From NCBI GenBank assembly GCA_019418195.1, contig DYCJ01000033.1, positions 1 to 12,164 on the forward strand: a stretch of DNA of 12,164 nt. Reading direction: 5' to 3'. The notes under the pieces are model-generated. The model was not told where the DNA came from, did no database searches, and was given only the letters and a program-made list of their open reading frames with translations. This DNA comes from Clostridiales bacterium (GTDB taxonomy: Bacteria; Bacillota; Clostridia; Lachnospirales; Lachnospiraceae). The translations under genes were made by a program, and so were the position numbers. This document shows, piece after piece, positions 6,998-12,164 of this stretch (position 1 is its first letter; each line of letters opens with the position of its first letter).

Positions 6998-7021
6998 AAA
7001 AGCCGGCGTGAACCGGCTTTT
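6998..7021 (-). terminator. Intrinsic terminator of the carbamate kinase gene
   Basis: AAAAGCCGG (6998-7006) pairs with CCGGCTTTT (7013-7021) around a six-base loop. Read on the minus strand, the stem starts 14 bp after the carbamate kinase stop codon and is followed by TTTTATTTTG, a good U-rich tail. It insulates the downstream hemolysin III promoter. Confidence 0.88.
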
Positions 7022-7035
7022 GTAAAATACATAGA

Positions 7036-7965
7036 TTATTTGATAAGTGTGCCTGTTTTACCTTTCAGAGCTTCTTTTACTTTGTCGAAAGATGTGATGT
7101 AAGCGCACCGGCCTTCTCTCTGCCCGATGAATTCAACTGCCGCGCGGAATTTCGGGTACATATTGTAGATACCGAAATGTCCTTCTTCCATGTAAGTCTT
7201 TGCCTGCTCGACTGTGATCTCTCCGAGCGGTTCCTCATTTGCCTGGCCCATATTGATACATACCTGTTCCACATTAGTGAGGATGATGAGCATATCAGCG
7301 TTGATGCCCTCGGCAAGTTTGCCTGCGGCGAGATCCTTCTCGATAACAGCACTGGCGCCTTTTAAATGATTATCCTGCTCCATGACAGGAATTCCGCCGC
7401 CGCCTGCGGCGATGACGACCTGGTCGGCATCGAGAAGTGCATTGACAGCATCGAGTTCAACAATCCTGACAGGATTCGGCGCAGAAACAACGCGGCGGAA
7501 TCCTTTCCCGGGCTCTTCGATCACATAGTTTCCTTTTTTTCGTTCTTCATTAGCCTCCTGCGCATTCATATAGCGGCCGAGCACTTTTGTCGGAGTGTAG
7601 AACGCCTCATCATAGGGATCCACGACAACCTGTGTCAGTATAGTGCTGACTGTGCGGTAGATACCGCGGTTCAAAAGTTCCTCGCGGATGCCGTTCTGCA
7701 GGTCGTAGCCGATATATCCCTGGCTCATAGCAGAGCAGACGGACATCGGGCAGGCGGTATATTCCGGATGCGCTTTTGCAAATTCATTCATCGCCGTGTG
7801 GATCATGCCTACCTGGGGTGCATTGCTGTGTGTGATCGCAACCTTATATCCTTCTTCGATCAGGTCGGCAATACATTTTGACGTGTGCGCGATGGCTGCT
7901 TTCTGTTCCGGAAGCGTAGTTCCGAGGGCGCGGTGACCCAGAGCTAAAACAACTCGTTTTTTCAT
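7036..7965 (-). CDS. arcC: Carbamate kinase-family protein with altered glycine loops
   Basis: The 309-residue length matches carbamate kinases, which make ATP and carbamate from carbamoyl phosphate and ADP at the end of arginine, agmatine or purine/allantoin breakdown. Family blocks are 'MSQGYIGYDLQNGIREELL', 'TQVVVDPYDEAFYTPTK', 'GFRRVVSAPNP', 'VIAAGGGGIPV', 'GASAVIEKDLAAGKLAE', 'INADMLIILTNVEQV' and 'GTLI' at the end. It resembles the YqeA-type branch. Odd points are the N-terminal loop, normally ALGGNAL, which reads 'ALGHRALG' (G10-H11-R12), and the second loop, normally HGNGPQVG, which reads 'HSNAPQVG' (S47, A49). Activity on carbamoyl phosphate is therefore less certain than family membership. 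The start has GGAG at 7971-7974. It is flanked by its own promoter and terminator, and no arginine deiminase or carbamoyltransferase gene is nearby. Confidence 0.88.
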   Translation of the reverse strand: MKKRVVLALGHRALGTTLPEQKAAIAHTSKCIADLIEEGYKVAITHSNAPQVGMIHTAMNEFAKAHPEYTACPMSVCSAMSQGYIGYDLQNGIREELLNRGIYRTVSTILTQVVVDPYDEAFYTPTKVLGRYMNAQEANEERKKGNYVIEEPGKGFRRVVSAPNPVRIVELDAVNALLDADQVVIAAGGGGIPVMEQDNHLKGASAVIEKDLAAGKLAEGINADMLIILTNVEQVCINMGQANEEPLGEITVEQAKTYMEEGHFGIYNMYPKFRAAVEFIGQREGRCAYITSFDKVKEALKGKTGTLIK

Positions 7966-7987
7966 AATGTCTCCATTCCGCCGTTCT

Positions 7988-8016
7988 TGTATACGGCATA
8001 TATTTTATTTTATCAA
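7988..8016 (-). promoter_or_regulatory. Promoter of the carbamate kinase gene
   Basis: On the minus strand TTGATA (8011-8016) and TATACA (7988-7993) are 17 bp apart, with the start codon about 23 bp downstream of the -10. Just upstream, TAATAGT (8020-8026) and ACTATTA (8048-8054) form an inverted repeat with a 21-bp spacer that might be an operator. Confidence 0.6.
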
Positions 8017-8060
8017 GCGTAATAGTTGATCACTTATTAAAGAGTTTACTATTATTCTGT

Positions 8061-8088
8061 TCAAAAATCAACAGCCACAGAGAGCTGT
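8061..8088 (-). terminator. Weak candidate terminator after the DUF975/CmpB-like gene
   Basis: On the minus strand a short stem, ACAGC/GCTGT (8084-8088 with 8071-8075), is followed by TGATTTTTGA. The stem is only five pairs with an eight-base loop, so this is a tentative call. Confidence 0.3.
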
Positions 8089-8109
8089 GCGCCAAAGAAT
8101 GACCATTTG

Positions 8110-9696
8110 TTATCGCCCCTGGCTGACGAGTACGGAGGCGGCAATATCAGCGATGAACAGCAGATACAGAACGACGCAGAGGGATATTCTTTTCGAGTGC
8201 CCGAGCTTCATATACCTGTCGGTCCATCTGGGAGCAAGATAGTAGATAAAGGCACAGCTTATCAGTGCGAAAGTGATGGCGCCCCCGAGATATACTTTGC
8301 CGTTTATGTTGAGAAAAAAATCACTGTAATCCCGCAGTGCGCTTCCCGTGACCAGTTCCGACACAGTATTTGACGCATACTCCAGCAGCGCGTAAAGGAG
8401 ACAGCTGAGTAAAAATACAAACACAGGCTTCCTGACTATACGTCTGGACAGCAGCAGCGTAAGAATACCGCAGATGCCGTAAAGCGGGAGCCAGGGTCCA
8501 AACATTATGGCATCTTCTCCAAAAGAGCCGGTGTTGATCAGCCGGAACAGCGTCTCCAGTATCCATCCGAACATAGAAAATACCTGGAACAGAAACAGGC
8601 ATGACAGCAGATCGTATTTGCGGTCCGCGCGGATGGGGGACCTGACTGCTTTGAGGGGCGGCTGAACAGAGAAGAGAAATACAGGATACTGTCCGGGTGC
8701 AAAATAGGAAATCCTGGTATAGGGACCCTGGGAATCATCATACAGTGCCTTGCTGATGAGCAGTTCATCGGATGAAGGAACATGCTCCAGATATGAGTCG
8801 TTCAGTGCCTCGTATCCCGGAGAACGTGACAATACATAATTTCGCCTGAGTACGGCGTAGAGTTCTGCCCGGCAGGAAGCAATATAAGGATTGACAAATA
8901 AAAGGTCGAGCATGCCGAGGGTAAACAGTGACAGGATATGCCAGCCGGCGAAAGAAAGGTCCAGCAGGAAGTATTTCCATTTATTACGGCGCATAAGGTG
9001 TTTGGATAAAAGGAATGCTTCTTTACGTCCGATTTTAGGATTTTCTGCCAGGATATAAGGAATAAGTATGTATTCGTAATGTTTGATGATCCCTCCGATC
9101 ACTGTGAAATTCCAAAGAGTCTGGAATAAAGAACGCAAAAACATCACCCATGCCGGATGGGGGACACAGCGGAGTTTATAAAGAAAAAAGATTTTCGAGA
9201 CAGGCGTCTGCGGATAACTGCGATTTTCCAGAAAAAAACGTTTTTCGCCGATCAGCAGAATATTGCTGATGAAAATCTGGTATACAAAGGCAAACAGTAT
9301 CCCGGCTGCCGGGAAGATAAGGACGATGCTGATATCTTCGGTCAAAGAATAATTGGCAGTGCGGAGAAAACTGAAAAAGACAGATATATTTGTGGAAAAC
9401 AGATCGATCAGCATGGCGGCGGTATTGTAAACCATACCGTGCAGCAATCCGGCGAACGGAGTGCCTTCAAGTAAATGTGCAGCTGTATCAAGAATGGCCT
9501 CGGAGTTCGGAAGACCGGTGGTAAAAGCTGCATCTGTGGATACTGATCCGGAGGGAATCTGCAGATTGAAAAAAGTTGTGGAGACGGCGTAGGCTGTCGT
9601 GAGCATAGCAATGAGAAAGCAGACCGAGAGCATACGGAAATAACCCTGCTTCATCAGCAGGATTGCTTTCTTCTTTATTGTTCTGCGTTTCCACAT
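8110..9696 (-). CDS. Two-domain membrane protein: DUF975 fused to a CmpB-like (putative ABC-transporter type IV) domain
   Basis: The 528-residue integral membrane protein has two recognisable parts. Residues 1 to about 295 match DUF975: a basic N-terminus, a hydrophobic helix near 20-40, 'ISNILLIGEKRFFLENR', 'PYILAENPKIGRKEAFLLSKHLMRRNKWKYFLLDLSFAGW' and a last helix leading to 'NPYIASCRAELYAVLR'. A polar linker (about 296-360, containing 'YFAPGQYPVFLFSV') joins it to residues 361-528. That part resembles the PF06541 family (ABC_trans_CmpB), with 'GWILETLFRLI', 'FGPWLPLYGICG', 'LEYASNTVSELVTG', 'LRDYSDFFLNINGKVYLGG'. Neither domain has a firmly established function, and no ATPase gene is adjacent, so a transport role is not shown. 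The start is supported by GGGAGGT at 9704-9710. It has its own strong promoter, lying just after the DUF3783 gene. Confidence 0.87.
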   Translation of the reverse strand: MWKRRTIKKKAILLMKQGYFRMLSVCFLIAMLTTAYAVSTTFFNLQIPSGSVSTDAAFTTGLPNSEAILDTAAHLLEGTPFAGLLHGMVYNTAAMLIDLFSTNISVFFSFLRTANYSLTEDISIVLIFPAAGILFAFVYQIFISNILLIGEKRFFLENRSYPQTPVSKIFFLYKLRCVPHPAWVMFLRSLFQTLWNFTVIGGIIKHYEYILIPYILAENPKIGRKEAFLLSKHLMRRNKWKYFLLDLSFAGWHILSLFTLGMLDLLFVNPYIASCRAELYAVLRRNYVLSRSPGYEALNDSYLEHVPSSDELLISKALYDDSQGPYTRISYFAPGQYPVFLFSVQPPLKAVRSPIRADRKYDLLSCLFLFQVFSMFGWILETLFRLINTGSFGEDAIMFGPWLPLYGICGILTLLLSRRIVRKPVFVFLLSCLLYALLEYASNTVSELVTGSALRDYSDFFLNINGKVYLGGAITFALISCAFIYYLAPRWTDRYMKLGHSKRISLCVVLYLLFIADIAASVLVSQGR

Positions 9697-9727
9697 GGCA
9701 GATACCTCCCATGACCAAATGATACAT

Positions 9728-9757
9728 ATTATACAATGAAAGACGGCACGTTTGCAA
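9728..9757 (-). promoter_or_regulatory. Promoter of the DUF975/CmpB-like gene
   Basis: On the minus strand TTGCAA (9752-9757) and a perfect TATAAT (9728-9733) are separated by 18 bp, 31 bp upstream of the start codon. The -35 lies only 17 bp beyond the stop of the upstream DUF3783 gene, so some co-transcription with that gene is also possible. Confidence 0.65.
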
Positions 9758-9774
9758 GAGCGGCAGAGCCTGGC

Positions 9775-10149
9775 CTACTTATGGAGCGCTTCATGTTCTC
9801 TGCGGATCTCATCGAAGCAGTCCGGTGCGGTCCAGGTGCTGTTCGTGGGCGTCAGTATCGCCTTGTACGGGAACGGGCCGGCGCCGCATTTCCGGAGCGC
9901 GGCCAGTGCCTGATTGAGCCGGCTGTCGCTTAAGAAACAGAAGACGAACATCGTGCCCGGAAGTTCGGGGCCGTCATACTGAGCTTCGGAAGGCTCCATG
10001 TCCTTCATCCCGGCAAGAACACCGAGGGGCTGAGAGTAATCCTCACTGCTGATCTTCTTCAGGCGGATATGGAGAGGGAAGAGCGCCATTTCAATCTTGA
10101 GGAGATCTTCCTTAGCCGGTGCATTGAAAAGTAAAATGGTTTCTTTCAT
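9775..10149 (-). CDS. DUF3783 family protein
   Basis: The 124-residue product resembles the DUF3783 family of small clostridial proteins of unknown function. Its pattern is 'MKETILLFN' at the start, a middle block 'YSQPLGVLAGMKD', 'YDGPELPGTMFVFCFLSDSRLNQALAALRK' and the C-terminal 'YKAILTPTNSTW' (95-106), then a charged helix. It appears soluble, with alternating beta strands and helices; no catalytic motif or metal site can be named. The frame is open further upstream to an ATG at 10212, but ATG 10149 gives the family-typical N-terminus and has GGGAG about 11 bases upstream, while the earlier ATGs have no binding site. It is divergent from ymxH and is followed closely by the promoter of the DUF975/CmpB-like gene. 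Confidence 0.83.
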   Translation of the reverse strand: MKETILLFNAPAKEDLLKIEMALFPLHIRLKKISSEDYSQPLGVLAGMKDMEPSEAQYDGPELPGTMFVFCFLSDSRLNQALAALRKCGAGPFPYKAILTPTNSTWTAPDCFDEIRREHEALHK

Positions 10150-10262
10150 ATCTATATTCACTCCCGAATGATATATTTGCATAGAAAAGATGCTTTTCTT
10201 ATTGTAAAGCATATGGGAAGAAAAGGAAAGGGGAAAAGCAGCGGCAGGACGGGTGGATATTT

Positions 10263-10291
10263 TTTACAATATGCATACAATAAATTATAAA
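10263..10291 (+). promoter_or_regulatory. Putative promoter of ymxH
   Basis: TTTACA (10263-10268) and TATAAA (10286-10291) are 17 bp apart, leaving a ~20-nt leader before the ribosome binding site GAGGAGG (10301-10307). A sporulation-sigma match was considered, but the spacing does not fit sigma-G. Confidence 0.45.
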
Positions 10292-10316
10292 GGATCAGCA
10301 GAGGAGGATATCTGCC

Positions 10317-10571
10317 ATGAGACTTTGTGAACTTCGGGACAAAGAAGTGATAAATATATGCAGCGGCAGGCGGCTTGGGTGCATTGTGGATGTGGAGATC
10401 AATGTGTGCAGCGGCGAGGTCGAGGCTGTCATCATCCCCGGACCGGGGAAGATATGCGGATTCCTCGGGACAGACTGTGAATATGTCATTCCTTTTGCAT
10501 GTGTCAGGAAGATCGGGCCGGATATTGTGATCGTTGAGATACAGGAGGAAAAATTTTTGCAAAAGTTTTGA
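10317..10571 (+). CDS. ymxH: YlmC/YmxH family PRC-barrel protein
   Basis: The 84-residue product is a single PRC-barrel-type domain of the YlmC/YmxH group, small beta-rich proteins conserved in endospore-forming Firmicutes and often annotated as sporulation-related. The core pattern is 'RLCELRDKEVINICSGRRLGCIVDVEINVCSGEVEAVIIPGPGK', then 'FLGTDCEYVIPFACVRKIGPDIVIVEI'. It contains five cysteines (in CSG, GCIV, VCSG, ICGF, DCEY and FACV contexts several are family-typical) but no classical CXXC pair. The start has GAGGAGG at 10301-10307. Its stop codon overlaps the spacer of the nrdR promoter. Its location next to nrdR is common in Clostridia. A biochemical function is not known. Confidence 0.87.
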   Translation: MRLCELRDKEVINICSGRRLGCIVDVEINVCSGEVEAVIIPGPGKICGFLGTDCEYVIPFACVRKIGPDIVIVEIQEEKFLQKF

Positions 10572-10585
10572 CGATTGTGTATAAT
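10557..10585 (+). promoter_or_regulatory. Promoter of nrdR
   Basis: TTGCAA (10557-10562) and a perfect TATAAT (10580-10585) with a 17-bp spacer overlap the end of ymxH. It would drive nrdR and truA. A second TTGACG (10568-10573) lies too close to the TATAAT to be its -35. Confidence 0.65.
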
Positions 10586-10617
10586 GAACGCAGATTAAGA
10601 GAAAGGCGGAACATATT

Positions 10618-11067
10618 ATGAAATGTCCATATTGCGGCAACCCGGATACCAGAGTTATAGATTCCCGTCCGGCTGAGGATAAGAGTTCTATCCGAAGAAG
10701 GCGTTCCTGCGACGAGTGCGGAAGAAGATTTACTACCTATGAAAAGGTGGAGACGATACCGCTGATCGTGATCAAGAAAGATAATAACCGTGAGCAGTAT
10801 CAGCGCTCTAAGATTGAAAAGGGCGTTTTAAGCGCATGCTATAAGCGCCCGGTTCCCGCGGACGCGATCCAGAAGACGATCGATGCTGTCGAGCTTGAGA
10901 TATTCAACCGCGAGGAAAAGGAGATACCGAGCAGCGTGATCGGGGAGATTGTCATGGAGAAACTAAAAGATCTCGATCCCGTCGCCTACGTGAGATTTGC
11001 CTCCGTGTACAGGGAGTTCAAAGATGTTAACACATTTATGGACGAACTCAAGAAGTTCCTGCAGTAA
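10618..11067 (+). CDS. nrdR: Transcriptional repressor NrdR
   Basis: NrdR is a nucleotide-sensing repressor of ribonucleotide reductase genes: it binds ATP or dATP through its ATP-cone and, in the repressing form, blocks NrdR boxes in nrd promoters. The 149 residues match the family length. The N-terminal zinc ribbon has C3/C6 (MKCPYCGNPDTRVIDSR) and C31/C34 (RRRRSCDECGRRFTTYE). The ATP-cone spans about residues 49-139, with the conserved 'VIKKDNNREQYQRSKIEKG' start and 'PVAYVRFASVYREFKD' end. A ribosome binding site AAAGGCGG lies at 10602-10609. It has its own promoter, and truA starts three bases after its stop. No ribonucleotide reductase gene is in the window, so its targets act in trans. 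Confidence 0.97.
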   Translation: MKCPYCGNPDTRVIDSRPAEDKSSIRRRRSCDECGRRFTTYEKVETIPLIVIKKDNNREQYQRSKIEKGVLSACYKRPVPADAIQKTIDAVELEIFNREEKEIPSSVIGEIVMEKLKDLDPVAYVRFASVYREFKDVNTFMDELKKFLQ

Positions 11068-11070
11068 GCA

Positions 11071-11820
11071 ATGCGCACGTATAAATTAACGATCGCCTAT
11101 GACGGAACCCGCTATCAGGGCTGGCAGCGGCAGGCTAATACAGAACGGACGATTCAGGGTATACTGGAGAATGTGATATCGGATGCGGCGGGAAATCATG
11201 TGGAAGTAAACGGCTCGGGCCGGACTGATGCGGGGGTACACGCTTTGGGGCAGGTTGCCAGTGTAGTGCTGCATGGCGCTGTGGAGGAAGATTTTTTTAC
11301 AGAGACGGTCAACCAAATGCTTCCGACGGATATCCGTATCCGGGAAGCCTGTCTTGTGAAGAACGGATTCCATGCACGGAAAAGCGCTGTCGGTAAAATA
11401 TATGAGTACTGCATTGACACAGGAGATAAGCCGGACGTATTCCGGAGACGTTACTGCTGCCATTACCCTTATGAGCTTGACAGGGAGAGAATGCGGCAGG
11501 CGGCAGCCCTGCTTAAAGGAACACACGATTTTGCGGGTTACACGGACAAAAAGGCAGAAATATCCACAAAGCGGACGATTTATGATATAATAGTCAGCGG
11601 ACAAGGCAGCAGCGTGACTATCCGCTATGAGGGGACAGGGTTTCTCTATCATATGGTAAGGATCCTGACGGGTACGCTGCTTGAGACCGGGACATACCAG
11701 CGCACTGTGGAGAGCGTGGCTGGAGTCCTGCAGGCAGAAGACAGGGGACAGGCGGGATTTCTTGCCCCGGCAAGAGGCCTGTTCTTAAGAGAGGTATATT
11801 ACGATCAGAGGGGCAGGTAA
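11071..11820 (+). CDS. truA: tRNA pseudouridine(38-40) synthase TruA
   Basis: TruA converts U38, U39 and U40 in the anticodon arm of many tRNAs to pseudouridine. The 249-residue product has the family start 'YKLTIAYDGTRYQGWQRQ', the catalytic loop 'GSGRTDAGVHALGQ' with nucleophile D53, 'FHARKSAVGKIYEYCI', 'GTHDF' and 'YEGTGFLYHMVRILTGTLLE'. Length is normal. The ATG lies three bases after the nrdR stop and has no recognisable Shine-Dalgarno sequence, so translation is probably coupled to nrdR. A 10-bp hairpin overlaps its last codons. Confidence 0.97.
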   Translation: MRTYKLTIAYDGTRYQGWQRQANTERTIQGILENVISDAAGNHVEVNGSGRTDAGVHALGQVASVVLHGAVEEDFFTETVNQMLPTDIRIREACLVKNGFHARKSAVGKIYEYCIDTGDKPDVFRRRYCCHYPYELDRERMRQAAALLKGTHDFAGYTDKKAEISTKRTIYDIIVSGQGSSVTIRYEGTGFLYHMVRILTGTLLETGTYQRTVESVAGVLQAEDRGQAGFLAPARGLFLREVYYDQRGR

Positions 11821-11840
11821 AAATTATCTGCCCTTACTTG
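11811..11840 (+). terminator. Hairpin overlapping the truA stop codon
   Basis: GGGCAGGTAA (11811-11820, which includes the stop codon) pairs with TTATCTGCCC (11825-11834) around an AAAA loop, with one G-U pair. It is followed only by TTACTT, a weak tail, so termination may be partial. Confidence 0.5.
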
Positions 11841-11841
11841 C

Positions 11842-12000
11842 GCGATACGCCTGGCAAGCAGCCGCCATGCTTGCATGAGCGGACATTTGCCAGGCAACGG
11901 TCAGCGAGGGGCATAGCCCCGAGCTGAGCGAGGTATCGCGGTGATCGGATAGGGGGATGAAAATTCCCCTATCCGATCGATACGCCCGGAGGGCGGCCGC
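11842..12000 (+). ncRNA. Multi-helix structured element upstream of the exonuclease III gene (structured RNA or palindromic repeat)
   Basis: A GC-rich non-coding block folds almost completely. P1 is CGCGATAC (11842-11849) with GTATCGCG (11933-11940). P2, starting directly after P1, is GCCTGGCAA (11850-11858) with TTGCCAGGC (11887-11895) and encloses a smaller hairpin around 11862-11882 (CCGC-CATG-CTTG-CATG-A-GCGG). P3 is TCAGC (11901-11905) with GCTGA (11923-11927), then facing GA/GA bases, then GGGGC with GCCCC (11908-11912/11916-11920). These form a three-way junction. Next comes a separate 13-bp hairpin (11943-11955 with 11966-11978), then CGCCC/GGGCG (11983-11987/11991-11995). No U-tract follows any of these helices. 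I cannot assign it to a named RNA class; a dispersed extragenic repeat is the main alternative. Confidence 0.6.
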
Positions 12001-12042
12001 TTGGATAGTCAGGTTTGACTGAACAGTAATAAGGAGGTATGT

Positions 12043-12164
12043 ATGAAACTGATATCATGGAATGTCAATGGGATCAGGGCATGTGTCCAGAAGGGATTCC
12101 TTGACTTTTTTAAAGAGGCGGATGCCGATATCTTCTGCATCCAGGAGACGAAGATGCAGGCGGG
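12043..12164 (+). CDS. xth: Exodeoxyribonuclease III, N-terminal part (3' truncated by window end)
   Basis: Only the first 40 codons are present, with no stop before the window ends. They read 'MKLISWNVNGIRACVQKG' followed by 'ADIFCIQETKMQ'. These are the first two conserved blocks of the exonuclease III/AP endonuclease family, with the metal- and active-site-associated Asn (N7/N9 region) and the metal-binding Glu of 'QETK'. The enzyme cuts DNA at abasic sites and degrades 3' ends in base excision repair. ATG 12043 is preceded by AAGGAGGT at 12031-12038. No clear promoter lies in the 43 bp between the structured element and the gene, so its transcript probably begins upstream and carries that element as leader. 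Confidence 0.92.
   Translation, partial: MKLISWNVNGIRACVQKGFLDFFKEADADIFCIQETKMQA

Noticed and set aside
7366..7881. 171-codon plus-strand frame inside the carbamate kinase gene
   Set aside because: It is an antisense shadow of a well-conserved gene, with no start signal and no recognisable protein.
10254..10280. Sporulation sigma-G promoter before ymxH (TGGATA and CATACAA)
   Set aside because: The spacer is 14 bp instead of about 17-18, and a better sigma-A-type pair overlaps it.
1..12164. Hidden defence system, prophage, integrative element, CRISPR array or tRNA cluster
   Set aside because: Genes are housekeeping or common clostridial families with consistent signals. No integrase, transposase, repeat-spacer pattern or tRNA cloverleaf was seen by eye.

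Overview
This window looks like chromosomal backbone from an anaerobic Firmicute of the Lachnospiraceae (Dorea/Blautia/Mediterraneibacter-like; the genus cannot be fixed from sequence alone). The reasons are strong AGGAGG-type ribosome binding sites, moderate GC, TTGCAA/TATAAT-type promoters, the gene order secG-rnr-smpB and ymxH-nrdR-truA, and family-typical proteins such as a DUF975/CmpB-like fusion and a DUF3783 protein. No phage, transposase, CRISPR array, toxin-antitoxin pair or tRNA was seen.

Layout. (1) 1-992: the end of a sugar ABC-transporter binding-protein gene, two consecutive hairpins (the second a clean intrinsic terminator), then fucU, an L-fucose mutarotase gene. (2) 1043-1486: an unrecognised 147-aa protein. 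(3) 1488-5426: an RNA and protein-export housekeeping block: secG with its own promoter, a promoter plus terminator-like hairpin in front of rnr (RNase R), smpB, and nudC, a zinc-ribbon Nudix hydrolase. RNase R and SmpB both act in rescue of stalled ribosomes and decay of faulty mRNA. NudC-type enzymes remove NAD caps from RNA in other bacteria, so its position behind smpB is suggestive. (4) 5406-5911: a bacteriohemerythrin with its own promoter, followed by a 118-bp nearly perfect inverted repeat. (5) 6161-10149, minus strand: a hemolysin III/PAQR membrane protein, a carbamate kinase with altered nucleotide/phosphate loops, a two-domain membrane protein and a DUF3783 protein. The first three have recognisable promoters of their own; the promoter of the DUF3783 gene is unclear. 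(6) 10263-11820, plus strand: ymxH (PRC-barrel), nrdR (ribonucleotide reductase repressor) and truA (tRNA pseudouridine synthase). (7) 11842-12000: a dense GC-rich block of nested helices that looks like a structured RNA or dispersed palindromic repeat, then the start of an exonuclease III gene cut by the window end.

The coding part is mostly ordinary. The features most worth a second look are non-coding: the multi-helix element before the exonuclease gene, the long palindrome between the hemerythrin and hemolysin III genes, and the hairpin in the rnr leader. On the protein side they are the carbamate kinase with GHR/HSNAP in place of the usual GGN/HGNGP loops, and the unknown protein upstream of secG.
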